Shown: piece by piece, positions 49,030 to 61,160 of the stretch
Numbering within the stretch: position 1 is the stretch's first letter
Layout: each line of letters opens with the position of its first letter
Origin: Glandiceps talaboti
Taxonomy: Eukaryota; Hemichordata; Enteropneusta; Spengelidae
Direction: 5' to 3'
DNA length: 64,000 bases
Assembly: GCF_964340395.1 (NCBI RefSeq)
Contig: NC_135557.1
Location: forward strand, 18,797,625-18,861,624
Position numbers and translations under genes: made by a program
Notes under the pieces: model-generated
Databases searched by the model: none
Told to the model about the DNA's origin: nothing
What the model saw: the letters and a program-made list of their open reading frames with translations, nothing else

Positions 49030-51970
49030 GATGAGCCTCATAGAGGCCAACGGCCATCCACAGTCTTTCAGGAGTTGCGCCCTCTAGACTTACTTAGCAA
49101 TTGACAGACAACCATGACAAGTACACTAACTCATCTTTCATACCGCATCATCTGTCGTGTGGGTAAACAAGGGGTGCATCCTCAAGTGAGTGACCTGGCT
49201 GGTGTTGGCGAAAAGCATGCCACTAGAAAAATCTCGTTCCTAAATTGCAAGACAACCACAAAAATTGCCACCTTTGACATCCGAACAGCATATTACAACA
49301 ATCTCAGTGAATTAACAGCTCGTGCAGTTGAACTAAAGATTGAGGCCATCAGCATACAAGAACATCGCATTTACCACCCTGAACTCCACATTAAATACAC
49401 CAATATGGGAAAAGGCTGGCAGTTTATCTCTAGCTCTGCAGAGAAAAAATCAACAAATAGCACAGTTGGAGGTGTAGGAATTCTCATAAGTCCAAAAACC
49501 AGTAAAGCACTTAATAAAGTTGAATCTATAAACCACCATTCTTACTTGTTACAGCCCTACCAACTCTGAGAAATCCGTAATTGCAGAAGAATTTATTGGA
49601 CTTTAAGTGACATCACAAGGACAATGCCAGCACATAATATACTGACAGCTTATATGTGGAGACATGAATGCAAAAATTGGCTCAAATAATTTTAAGGGAC
49701 ATACATATCATCAAGAGATGAACAGAAATGGCCAATACCTTGTAGACCTATTGCAAGAATGCAACCTTCTAGCACTAAACACCATTTATCAAAAAAGACC
49801 AAGTAAGCTTTGCACCTATACCTATCCTACTGGATACAAAGCTCAACTTGATTACATGCTCATAAACAGAAAATGGAAAAATAATGTCGCAAACTGTGAA
49901 GCATATAACGTCAATCTTCCACACAACTCTTACCATCGCATGGTAACAACTAACATAAGACTCAGTCTAAGGGTAAACAAAACACCAAAGCCTACCATGA
50001 AACTTGACTGGAGCAGACTGAGGTGTGATGACATTAGAAACAATGTCACAGAAATCCAAAACAGATTTGAAATACTGAACTCCCTTGATGGAGATCAAAC
50101 CATTCTATAGTAACATCAAATCAGATGGCAGCAGAAATACATAATATTACCAAGACTGGAGAGAAACAAAAGAAAGGTATCCTGGAAATTACCAAAAGAG
50201 AGTAACACTTAAGAAAGCTAGCAGCAAAGCAGCAAATGATCCCACTCATCACAATACAAATAAAATGCTATAAACAAGGCACAACTAGACCTACAAGACG
50301 CCTACCAAAATTACCAAGAGAAGTATATATCAGAGAAAATTAACCTAATTCAAAATTGTGCATCCCATAAACAGGCAAAACTAGCATTGACAACATTTAA
50401 TGAAATTAGTAACAGAAAACCAACAATAAAAGGAAGATTAAATGGCAACAACCCTGATGAAAGACTAAAGAAATGGCAAGACCACTTTGATAATCTGCTA
50501 GGAGGTACATCCACCCAGACAATATAGAGTCAACAAGTTGTTAATGGCTTATTACCAATTGAAGAGGGACCATTTACCAGAGAAAAATTGAATACCGCCT
50601 TAAACTCTCTCACCAATAATAAAGCCACTGGTCTAGACAATATACCACCAGAAGTCTGGAAAAGTACAGCTATGAACAATCAATTGCTCACAGTCTGCAA
50701 CAAAGTTTGATGGAGAAACACCACCATCAAGCTGGACAAAAGATGCCATTACACCTATACCAAAGACAGGAGATCTTACTTACCCCAAAAATTACCAAGG
50801 AATTAGCTTAACATCTACTGCAGCAAAACTCTACAATAAAATGCTCCTCAACAGACACATACCACACATAGAGCCTATACTGAGAAACAACCAAAACGGA
50901 TTCCGCCAAAATAGATAATAGTTGAAAGCCTATGGAATCCCTGACAAGATAAGTCATGTAATTAGGACTCTCTACCAAAATACAGAAGCCAAAGTCATTT
51001 CCCAAGAAGGTGAAACAGAGTTTTTCAACATACATACTGGAGTCTTACAAGGAGACTGTGACACTCTGGCTCCCTATCTCTTCATCATTGCCCTGGATCA
51101 TGCAATGCGAAATGCCACCAATAATTATGAACACCTGGGGCTAACAATCTCTGCACGAAGAAGCACTCGCTACCGTGCCACCTACCTCACAGATACAGAC
51201 TTTGCAGATGACATTGCACTTCTATCAGATACCATTGAAGAGGTACAAACCTTCCTCCAACAAGTTGAATCTGCTGCCATTAAAGTTCAACTTCATATAA
51301 ATGAAGATAAAACAGAATCTGTAAGTTATACCCAGCGTGGCACCATAAACAGTCTCAAAGCACACAACATCAAGAGACAAAACGACTTTCAATATCTAGG
51401 TACATGGATAGACGCAACACCAAAAGACATGGAAATCAGGAAAGTGAAAGCCTGGTCTGCACTATCTAAAATGGACAACATCTGGAAATCAGACCTCCCA
51501 AGAAATCTCAAAATCCAGTTTTTCAGAGCTACTGTTGAAAGCATTCTACTATATGGGGCAGAGAGCTGGACTCTAACAAAAACTCTAGAAACAAGTCTAA
51601 ATGGATGCTACACACCACTCCTAAGAGCAGCACTAAATATCAACTGGTGGCAACACTTCACAAATGCTCAACTATATGGATACCTACCCTTAATATCTGA
51701 CACCCTATGAGAGAAGACTTAGATTTGCTGGCCACTGCTACCGAAGCAAACAAGAAATTGCAAACCTCCTCTTCTGGCAACCTAATCATGGCCAAAGAAG
51801 AGGCCACCCAGCAAAAATGTACATTGAGCAACTGGAAGCAGACACTGGCATAAGACAAAGAAGCTCCCAAACATGATGCAGAACAAAGAGGTGTGGAGGC
51901 AACTCGTCAATGGTGGGATGCCCAGACCTGATGATGAGAATCAATTTACAAAAAGTATTTCATTTGTAGG
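49030..51970 (+). pseudogene. RTE-like LINE, degenerate, near full length
   Basis: An endonuclease-reverse transcriptase reading frame can be followed through several frame changes. The endonuclease shows SIQEHRIYHPEL (49335-49380), GDMNAKIGSNN (about 49660) and KAQLDYMLINRKW (about 49840). The polymerase shows NNKATGLDNIPPEVWK (about 50620), YQGISLTSTAAKLYNKM (about 50790), the FADDIALLSD catalytic pair (about 51200) and the C-terminal GAESWTLTKTLE...LNGCYTPLLRAALN block (51550-51640). After a frame change comes RRLRFAGHC (about 51715). Stops include those at 49567, 50108 and about 50911. The QEHR and GDMNAKIG motifs and the tail are typical of RTE-group elements. It is inactive. Confidence 0.88.
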
Positions 51971-52197
51971 CCATTGTAGCAACTATGTATAACATCATTG
52001 CTCTGTACTCAGACATTGATGGTTTGAATTTCTTTACTAAGACATTCTTTAGATTATTTTCGTAACTAGTATTCAAACTCTGTAAAAGAAATATCACTTG
52101 CAAAAAAATCTTAGGGAATATGGTAGTTGGTGTACGTCTTGTCGCATATATATGAAATTATTCTTACAAATACATCTCATCAATTTCCAGAAAAGAA

Positions 52198-53171
52198 ATT
52201 GCGCCAATGGCGTTGTAGCACAACTGTACAGTTTTTAAAAATGTTTACCCACTTACTGATCCATGCTACGTATACATAGGTGTTCATTTGGTGAATGATA
52301 ATCCAGTTGCCTATATCCAACCCTGTTTTTTGCCAGTTGCTAAGGGTGTGGTCATGTTGCTAGACATATTTACAAAAAATTGTTGAATGTTCATTCCCTT
52401 CTGTATGAATCCCTGATGTTATATTTGCAATATATATGATCATTTAGCTGTTGCTATGGGTATGGTTGTTAGGCACATTTACATACATTTTTGAATGTTT
52501 GTTCACTTCACATGAATCCCTGTTATCTTTGTGAAATACACCACCGTTGGCTGTTGCTATGGGCGTGGTCATAGTTGCTAGGGATATCTGCATACATTAT
52601 TTGAATGTTTCCTCACTTGCCTACCAGATGATGTTATTATTTACCCAAAATATACTGCCATTTGTTTGTTGCTAAGGACATGGTCATGGCTGCTAGGGCC
52701 AATTGTGTCAAAAAGTTTGAAGAAAATCTGCAGAATAACACTTTTAGAAACATTTAACCAAGTTTCAGTCTCATTGACCAAGTACTTTTTGAGATATAAG
52801 TTTTTGACCAAAATTTATATTTGTTTACACCTAATTTACATATCACTGATGAAATCGTTATATGCTCAATGTATCTTCATATAGACACCCCACGTGCATT
52901 CCCTTTAAATTTCAGCCCAACCTGCTCAGTATTTTTGAAATGAAAGATTTTTGCCTTTCAGCCCTAATTTGCATATCACTGATGGGATCATCATGTTGTG
53001 AACTATTTTTAATCTTAACACCCTTAAGAATGTTTCCACCAAATTTTTTGACCAAAAATCATATTTTTTTACCCAATCAGACATCGGTGGTAAGATGATT
53101 TGAACAATTTCCAAAATAGACACCTACCAAATATCATGGCAATTGGTCCAGCGATTTTTAACTTTCAGTTG

Positions 53172-53218
<47 letters not shown>

Positions 53219-53290
53219 CCACACAGACAGACACACACTTTGCCATGCCTTTTGCACTACTGAACCTTATCAGTTCAATGATTTTTTATT
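52198..53290 (+). repeat. Repeat family 'GGGCGTGGTC', copy at 52.2 kb
   Basis: It begins CCAATGGCGTTGTAGCACAACTG and has four TTGCTA-GGGTGTGGTC-like units. It then has the TTTCAGTCTCATTGACCAAG and CTAATTTGCATATCACTGATG blocks, GGCAATTGGTCCAGCGATTTTT, a (CA)n run (53174-53215) and a CACTACTGAACCTTATCAGTTCA end. The 5' AGCACAACTG and the expected 3' CAGTTGTGCT make inverted ends, decayed at the 3' side here. Confidence 0.8.
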
Positions 53291-53299
53291 GTATCAGTT

Positions 53300-54065
53300 A
53301 CTGATGATTTGGAGTAACAACTTCTAACATCCTTATTCTTTGGAACATAACTGTATGATTTACAATATTATTTATATATAGAACCTCAGTGTAAAGTTGA
53401 TTACTCCCATACATTCGGAAAACCAGGGGATCGGAAGCATACACCCAGAAAGTTGGAAGCAGCAGGATGTTATGCAACTGGTACAAGAAAGTTACACTAC
53501 TCATTGGTATAATGTCAGTTATGAACATACAGAACTCCAGCGACATGATCACATATGAAGAACATACCACAACACAACTCATAAGAATGTTGAGTAGAAA
53601 CATCAAGAAAGTGGCAAGGTACCAAAATCATCTTTATTTCTTTGAAAGTTTAACTAAAAAAAAGCTCATTCCAAAAGGTTTCAACTTGACATGGGAACTT
53701 GACACACCAACAGACGGGTTACAAAACGAAAAAGTGGTACAAATACTTAGAAATGCATCAAGAGAACTGGTGAAAACAACACATGAAACAATGGGAGAGA
53801 ACATAAAAAATACCAGTATACCACAAATATGTAAACGATGAGCTCTATCGATGGGAAAATCACACTGCAGTATACAATTGGATCAAATCAGCAGACCAAC
53901 ATGCAGAACACATTTTCAATAAACTGGAGGAACGGGAAGCAACCACATTCGATAAACTATATAAAGACCAAACTACCAGAAACTACACTACCACTAATAG
54001 CAACATCTGCAACAAACAATCAACAGAGAAACAACAAACAGTTTTCAATTTCTCAGAGAAAAATA
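53300..54065 (+). pseudogene. Penelope-like element, N-terminal part
   Basis: The frame at 53467-53838 reads LIRMLSRNIKKVARYQNHLY, FESLTKKKLIPKGFNL, then VVQILRNASRELVKTT. This matches the helical N-terminal region that precedes the polymerase in Penelope-like elements (RxxNHLxFLxxCxxxxIIPKGL and later LRNxSRxLI). It is interrupted at 54066 by a GGGCGTGGTC repeat. The polymerase part resumes at about 55.46 kb. Confidence 0.65.
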
Positions 54066-55353
54066 CCGCCAATGGCGTTGTAGCACAACTGTACAGTTTC
54101 TTAAAATGTTTATCCATATGGTAGTCTATGCTAACAATAAGTGGTCATTTGTTGAATGACTATCCAGTTGCCTATCCAACCATGTTGCTATCTTTACGAT
54201 ATATGCTATCATTTGGCTGTTGCTATGGGCGTGGTCATGTTGTTAGACGTATTTACATACATTTTTTGAATGTTTATTCAACTGTCTATTAATCCCCGTT
54301 GTTATCTTTGCTATATATGTGATCATTTGGCTGTTGCTATGGGCGTGGTCTTGTTGCTGGGCATATTTGCATACATTTTTTGAATGTTTATTCATTTTTC
54401 TTTCTTTTCCTGTTATCTTTGCAATATACGTGATTATTTGGCTGTTGCTATGGGCGTGGTCTTGTTGCTAGGCAAATTTACATACATTTTTTGAATGTTT
54501 ATTCAATTGTCTATTAAGCCCTGTAGTTATCTTTGTGAAATGCACGACCGTTTGGCTGTTGCTATGGGCGTGGTCTTGTTGCTGGGCATATTTGCATACA
54601 TTTTTTGAATGTTTATTCATTTTTCTTTCTTTTCCTGTTATCTTTGCAATATACGTGATTATTTGGCTGTTGCTATGGGCGTGGTCTTGTTGCTAGGGTA
54701 TTTTCATACATTTTTTGAATGTTTACTCACTTGCCTACCAGATGATGTTGTTATTTGACCAAAATATACTGCCATTTGGTTGTTACCAAGGGCATGGTCG
54801 TTGGGGCCAATTTTGTCAAAAATGTTTTGAAGAAAATCTGCAGAATAACACTTTCAGAAACATCTCACCAAGTTTCAGACTCGGTGACTTAAGTACTTTT
54901 TGAGATATAAGTTTTTGACCAAAAATGAACATTTTTACACCTAATTTGCATATCACTCATGGAATCATTGTATGCTTAACATTTCCTTGTCCATACATCC
55001 CAAGATACATTCCCATTAAATTTCAGCCCAATCTGCTCGGTAGTTTTAGAATTATAGATTTTTAACCAAAAAGACACATTTTTAGCCCTAATTTGCATAT
55101 CACTGATGGAATCATCCCGTCATGAACAAATCTTACTTTACACCCCCTTAAAAATGTTCCCACCAAATTTCACACCAATCTGCCCTGTAGTTTCTGAGTT
55201 TAAGTTTTTTGACCACAAATCACATTTTTTGACCCAAATCACACACCTGTGATGCGATCATTTTGATTTGAACAATTTCCCAACTAGACACCCAAAGTAA
55301 TCGACCCGCCAAATATCATGGCAATCGGTTCAGCGGTTTTTTACTTTAAGTTG

Positions 55354-55394
<41 letters not shown>

Positions 55395-55460
55395 ACAGAC
55401 AGACAGACAGACGCCGGGCGATCCCTATAGCACTACTGAACATCAGTTCAGTTGTGCTAA
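54066..55460 (+). mobile_element. Repeat family 'GGGCGTGGTC', best-preserved copy, inside Penelope-like element
   Basis: The ends are inverted: TAGCACAACTG at 54081-54091 and CAGTTGTGCTA at 55450-55460. Inside, five units with GGCTGTTGCTATGGGCGTGGTC start near 54213, 54328, 54439, 54553 and 54664 (spacings 115, 111, 114, 111). Units 2-3 and 4-5 are nearly the same pair, giving a higher-order repeat of about 225 bases. The 3' half has CTAATTTGCATATCACTGATGG, GGCAATCGGTTCAGCGGTTTTT and (CA)n-(CAGA)n. No coding capacity. Probably a non-autonomous DNA transposon. Confidence 0.85.
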
Positions 55461-57500
55461 AAAACTCACAGCATCTCAAGAATAATTACTATGAAAGGGA
55501 TTGAAGTAAGTTCCAGTGGGAAAATAAAAAAAACCTGACTAAACTACTAATACAGATAAAAGATTGGGAAAGAAAAATGAGATGGCAGGAGATATTCTAC
55601 ACAGAAGACCCACAAGATAAGATAACAAGCCAGACAGACAAATTCAAGAAAAAGTCAGATGCACAACTACTTATCTGAAGAGACATTTAGTTAGAAATAT
55701 ACTTGGAAGAGGTAAAAAATTACATTATCAAAGGCCTGAAGAAGAATCCCTAGAGTAATCTAACAGCTGAAGAACATAAAGCATTCCGTGAGTTAATGAA
55801 CGATGACACCATAATCATCAGACCAGCTGACAAAGGATCCACAGTATAGTAGTAATAATGGACACAGAAGAATACATCAACTCTATAGAGCAAGAACTTC
55901 AGGACAACCAAACACATACAGGACACATGGAAAATTATCGAAAGGAAAGTCAACAGCTTACTGGGCAAAATGTATAAGGAAGGACACATTACAAAGGAAC
56001 AAAAAACATACGTGAAACCAAAAAAATTCAAATCCAGGAAAAGTATCAGGAAATCCCAAAATGCATAGAGAAGGACACCCAATGCGCACCATAATAAGTG
56101 GAAGGGGACATCGAACTGAAGGCATTGCAGAGTTTGCAGAAGACCAATTGAACGACCATGTAAAAAATCAACCTACATATATCAGAGACACACAACATTT
56201 TATACAAAGAATAAGCCAAGAAATACCACAACTGTTAACACCCAATACTATGTACTGTATGGACATAAAAGCTCTATATCCAAGCGTTCTGAGAGAAGCG
56301 GGAATTCAAGCTTGTGAAAAAGCACTAAATGAGAGAGCTACTAAAAACCCACCAACAAATGAAGTCGTTCAGATGATTGAACTAGTTCTAGACATCAATA
56401 ACTTCACCTTAAACGACAAACAATATATGCAAACAGAGGGAACAGCAATGCCAACTGGTCCCAAATTGGGCAGAAACTTTGCATGCACATACATGGGTAC
56501 ATGGGAAGATGAATTACAGTAGAAAAATTAACATAAACCACTAGTACAATGGAGATACATAGATGACATTTGGGGACTCTGGAAACATGGAGCAGAAGCA
56601 CTTTTACTATACCACAGGCTAGCTAATACCATACATCACATATCAAAGTTGAAATGCGCCACTCAAAGAGCAGTATAGAGTTCCTCAATGTCAAAATACA
56701 CATAATAGACGGACACATAGCCACGGAGTATACACCAAACCAACAGACAAATTTCAGTATCTCCATGCCAAGTCTGACCATCCCATCAATGTCAAGAAAG
56801 CAGTACCATGCACTTTAGCTGTTATCCCGAAAATACGAGGATACAGAGAAACCCACATCAATGCACAGATAAAGAAAGTAGACAAACTTGACCGAGGAAA
56901 TCTAATACATCCGACAGGCGACAGCAGACCAAACAGAAACAAAGATTGTGTCATCTTCCCTATCACATATAGCATAGCATCTCACTCCAGGATATACCAA
57001 AGATACTCATAAACAACATGTGCACACTACATAAATCACAAAGTTGCAAAAAGGTATTCAGAAATTCACCCATGGTAGCCTGGAGAAAAGGAAGCTATAT
57101 CATATCACAACTCGTACATGGCAAGCATCACAGAACGTTCATATAGAACCAACATGATCAAGACCATGTGATAACAAACAACGATGCGCCATCTGCCCCT
57201 ACATAGCAAAGACAGACACATTTCAAGGTCCAAATGCACAGCATTATAAAATAATACACCATATCAATTGCAAATCAGCTGTATGCAATACATTGGTCAC
57301 ATTGTGAAAAAAAATAGTCTATGTAGGAGAAACTGGAGATACACTATACACAAGAATGCAGAATCACCTATCACAAAAACAATAAATATGAACCAGTACC
57401 AAATCACTTTAATGGACAATCTCATGAGACACAGCAACTGAAAAACTCCAGATAAAACCTACCATCAACTACGCGTGAATCACTGTGGACAGAAAGCTAG
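55461..57500 (+). pseudogene. Penelope-like element, reverse transcriptase and GIY-YIG remnant
   Basis: Pieces in varying frames read FRELMNDDTIIIRPADKGST (about 55780), then IISGRGHRTEGIAEFAEDQL (56085-56150). YCMDIKALYPSV (about 56255, holding the first catalytic Asp) and TAMPTGPKLGRNFACTYMGT (about 56445) follow. DDIWGLWK (about 56563; position 4 of the usual YxDD reads D in YIDDI) and FLNVKIHIIDGHI come next. After that come a Cys cluster, PCDNKQRCAICPY (about 57165-57200), and YVGETGDTLYTRMQNH (about 57319-57370), the GIY-YIG endonuclease core. Order and motifs fit Neptune/Poseidon-type Penelope-like elements. Many stops and frameshifts, so it is dead. Confidence 0.85.
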
Positions 57501-57634
57501 ATACATTCAAAATATGGGGTCAAAAGTTGTACATACATTGAAAGAGGTGGGTCAAAACTCTACATAATGCTTTAAAAATCAAGACTCAAAAGTCTACATG
57601 AATCGACAAGGGGGTTCAAAACCACGGTACATAC

Positions 57635-57830
57635 ATATATGCATGTTTTTGACCAAGAATTACATTTTCTGATCCAAATCACACACCTATTAAGTGAAAA
57701 TTTTGCAATCACTCATGCGGGTTTATTTTTAGTTTGGTTGTTTACAGATAGGCAAACAGACAGACAGACAGATGGCTTTATCATGCCTATAGCGTTACTG
57801 AACCTCACTCCAGTTGCGCTAAAATGTGCA
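57635..57830 (+). repeat. Repeat family 'GGGCGTGGTC', 3' end only
   Basis: TTTTTGACCA-GAATTACATTTTCTGA-CCAAATCACACACCT, GTTGTTTACA, CAGACAGA, then CTATAGCGTTACTGAACCTCACTCCAGTTGCGCTAAAA. This matches the last 250 bases of the 54.07-55.46 kb copy, with a one-base-changed end motif. Confidence 0.78.
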
Positions 57831-58056
57831 ATTTTACAATAAATGCGTCTGCCGTTTTTATCAATTATCGAAAATGAGGTTATAAAATAAGGTGACATGC
57901 ATGCGTACCTTTCAATGTGTGATATTATGGTTCAAATTGAATTGTTGGTGTCCGAGATAAATATCCATGGACGCATGAAGATTGATAATTAATATGTATA
58001 TTAGAGACATTGGATGATGAAATTCATTCATGGCGAAATGTACAATTTATACTTAC

Positions 58057-58302
58057 TTAATATATTTATTGATTCGCTTGCAGTATTGCATCCCAATGTG
58101 TTGCAAGCAGTACAAGATACCTTCCTATAGTTCTTTTCTGCTTTTATCTTCAAAACAGGGTCTGTGCTATCAATTTTTCCACGACTATTTTCCCATGTAA
58201 TATTTCCACTTGGGAAGCAGTCATTAGTAACCTCGATAGTTATGTCTTCATCTTTCCAATTTGTCGATTTTGCATATACCTTAATCTGAACACGGCACGC
58301 GT
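58057..58302 (-). CDS. Gene B: membrane-proximal Ig-like domain exon
   Basis: A 246-base, phase 1-1 exon with acceptor CTCTTTATAG and donor GTAAGT. The product begins ACRVQIKVYAK and has a B-strand Cys28 (VTNDCFPSG), core Trp36 (NITWEN), an L-x-I E-strand (VLKIKAEK) and F-strand Cys63 (YRKVSCTACNTLGC). It carries three further Cys, one before the B strand and two after Cys63. They could form extra disulfides. It is a short, compact C2-like domain without the usual DxGxY. It joins the upstream Ig as TAC (Tyr) and the transmembrane exon as AAC (Asn). Confidence 0.82.
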
Positions 58303-58832
58303 CTATAAAGAGAATAATAGAGAAGTTAAGATTAAACTTCGTCCATAGACTAACAAGCAGAATGTTGATTTATAGTTTTCTGTACAAAATGTGAACATTT
58401 GTTTGTAAAATGCATCACATTTGCTACAAAAATAAAACCCACAAATAGATCCAGAATTGTTATAAAGCAAATCCCATTTTAAACCACTTACAGAAATGTC
58501 AGAAACATTAAGTCACATGTCTAGATGTCCGTAGCTCCATAGTTTGACATGTTTATTCATTAGATGTACACTGTATATTCATGACTACTAAAAGCTTAAT
58601 ATTTATAAACAGTATTGGTAAATAAGCACTATCCCAGAGATTGAGATAATTTGTGTTTGATCTGAAAGGCTATGCTAAGAGCCAACGGTCAGTGTCTTAA
58701 GAAAGCCCATCTGATAATGTAGGGGATGAAATCATGAATGTTTAATCTCTGTCATCAATTTCTTGTTTCACGGTCCAAATTATTAATTTGTATGTATTGT
58801 ATATAGATAATTCAAGTGAAAACATTACATAC
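58303..58832 (-). other. Intron between the two gene B Ig exons
   Basis: A 530-base intron with donor GTATGT at 58832-58831 and acceptor AG at 58304-58303. Plain A+T-rich sequence with no repeat recognised. Confidence 0.75.
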
Positions 58833-59126
58833 AATTCACAACTAGTTTCTTTGCATCACTTGTAAACTCTCCAGCACAGTTGACAGCTGTACACAAGTAA
58901 TTTCCACTATCTTCTTTTGTCGTGTTGAGAATAGTAAGGATCTTCCCAGACTCTGAAAGAGTTATACTACTAGGATTGGTATCGATGGATTCCCCATTTT
59001 TCCTCCATAGGTAGTGAGTAACCTCTGTGTCTGATGTTGAACACGTCATGGTCGTTACTTCAGATTGCTTCTCTGTACTTTCATCAATAGGAGACTGCAA
59101 TTGAACTGTGGCATCAGCTGGTGCAT
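58833..59126 (-). CDS. Gene B: Ig domain (I-set/C2-like) exon
   Basis: A 294-base, phase 1-1 exon with acceptor GTTTTGTCATAG and donor GTATGT. The domain has Cys28 (VTTMTCSTS), Trp40 (HYLWRKNG), ILTILNTTKEDSGNYLC with Cys78, and the G strand (AKKLVVN). The D-S-G-x-Y-x-C signature is complete. Exon length equals gene A Ig7. It is the most upstream gene B exon visible, so the signal peptide and any more distal Ig domains lie beyond the right edge or were not recognised. Confidence 0.92.
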
Positions 59127-59779
59127 CTATGACAAAACACGTGCATATTCATTTTAGCCCAACTAAGTGTGGTTCAGTAGTGCTATAGACATGGTGAAAT
59201 GTGTGCGTGCGTGCGTGCGTGTGTGTGTGTGTGTGTGTAAACTTACAGAGAATATTACAAAGGGCATAAAATTGGAAATGATGCCACCAAAGATGTGCGT
59301 TTATACTCAAAACTGCTTGGCAGATTAGTCTGAAATGTATTCATTTGGCCTTGATCTGCAATCATGTCAACAAGGTCACATGCTCAAAATATAGATCTAT
59401 ATTGAAAGTGTATAGGTATACAATTTTGCAACAGCTCTCCCAATTCCAAAGATATTGTGATTTATAATGAAAAGTATTCTGGTATAATTACTTGGAAGGT
59501 CGTTGGTATGGTAACTGTTTTTAAAGCCTACTACTACTTTTTTGAAAAGTCTAGCAAACCAAATTCAGTAATGCGAAGCTCTGAGGACTGTAAGAGAGTC
59601 TGAAGTTAACATCTCTACATTAATCCTAATGTCTTACCCAATTGTTACTGTTTTACTCCTGTGAAACCCAGTCCTCTTTTCACATCATGACTGACAACAA
59701 TTCATTCACTAAATGGTTGTTAGCAGTGATTTGATTGATATGGTATGGAAATGCTGGATGTGTATAAATTACAAATTAC

Positions 59780-60044
59780 ATAAGTAGTGAGTACTTTTGT
59801 CTATGATTTGTTACACGACAATTTACCACATTCTATTTCTGATTACTGCAAGGTGTTACATTGTGAAAAAGCCAAAGGTAATTTATGTGTACCTTCTGTT
59901 AAAACACATCGTGGAAAACAATCAATGACTTACACAGATGCGACCATATGGAATGTAATAAAACACAACACCAAAAAAGGAACTACGAGATGCCATTTTA
60001 TTACATCACTGCAGAAAGACTTACTTAAAGACTATGTTGTATAG
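59780..60044 (+). pseudogene. LINE C-terminal reverse transcriptase fragment
   Basis: An open frame reads FVYDLLHDNLPHSISDYCKV, then LCVPSVKTHRGKQSMTYTDA, TIWNVIKHN and FITSLQKDLLKDYVV, and then stops. This pattern (VPxxxTxxGKQSxxYxxxxIWN...FKxxLKxxL) is the usual carboxy end of CR1/Jockey-group LINE polymerases. Only this tip remains, typical of a 5'-truncated insertion. Confidence 0.7.
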
Positions 60045-60099
60045 CATTGTATATATACATATATTTATAATATACCTAGTGATAATGCTGTGCCATGAT

Positions 60100-60455
60100 T
60101 CGCTAGAATCAGTCACATGATAGGAAAATAGACTATTTCCCTAGGGAAATAGTTCCATCAACTATTACATGGTCACGTGACCACCGCACCTTGACAGCAG
60201 GTCAAAAGAACTATGTCGTCTGCCAACCTCAAGAGAAGAGGCAAGATTTTCATGAGGTATATTATAAAACACATATTGCCTGGCCTATATTTGGGCTATA
60301 GCACTCGTTTATTGCCCCCTCATGACTGTGAGCTACCAGAATTACAAGCTATTTCCCTCGGCCTTCGGCCTTGTGAAATAGCATGTGATCAGACCTCATG
60401 TGATTCTGGTAACTCACAGTCCCTCGGGTGTAATAAACAGGTGCTATAGCCCTCA
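60100..60455. repeat. Foldback element with E-box palindrome
   Basis: GGGCTATAGCACTCGTTTATT at 60293-60313 pairs with AATAAACAGGTGCTATAGCC at about 60433-60452. Further in, GACTGTGAGCTACCAGAATT pairs with GATTCTGGTAACTCACAGTC, around a GGCCTTCGGCC-like loop. To the left lie two perfect palindromes at 60132-60153 (ACTATTTCCCT and its complement) and 60171-60182 (GGTCACGTGACC). No coding capacity. Confidence 0.75.
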
Positions 60456-61160
60456 TGGCATATATATATATTTCTGTTGATTTGCTTTCTTTCTGCAAAG
60501 ATAGTGTATTTGAGAGAGGGATGGGGAGAACTATAATTATTAGACTTTAATTTGCATCCAAGACATCTACTATTATCTATTCCTTCCAGGGGTAAGACCC
60601 GACTAGCCTACCTATTTTCTGACTCCTGTTATCTGAATTAATTCTTTTACTTACTTGATTACATACCTTGCTGTATACCTTGAATGCAAGACTTACTATT
60701 TTAGACGATATTATTTCACACTGATGCATACAATATAGGAAATTCCAATACTTATCCAGAAATAGCTATACCATAATTATACTTATGTTTGTATTCAAGT
60801 TTACTCTCTGCGCCCACCCACCCCCAACCCCACCCCCAAGCAACGTCGTGGACATCAAAGGTCACTTTAAGAATGTTGTCATAAATATCAATAATACTTT
60901 TCATAAAAAGATGTTGTACATATCTATGGACACAACCACATATCCCTTATACCAATATTAATTGTTATTCACTTCCTGTAAACTCTAGCTATTAGTTTGT
61001 TATACTTGGAAATAAAGACATTCAGTTTTTAGCCACACTACGAGCGACTTACAATTGCTAAGATTATAATATATATATTTTGTAAATAAATCATGTTTGA
61101 TTAACTTTTAATCTTACATATCACCTTCCTTAATTGTGTGGCAATTAAACAAACCAACAA

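Larger units (their letters stand above)
47592..58056 (-). other. 10.5-kb intron of gene B filled by retroelements
   Basis: It holds a direct duplication with microsatellites (47.76-49.02 kb), an RTE-like LINE (49.03-51.97 kb), two full and one partial copies of the GGGCGTGGTC repeat and a Penelope-like element (53.3-57.5 kb). All these insertions lie opposite to the gene. No Ig exon was found between the transmembrane and the 58057-58302 exons. Confidence 0.6.
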
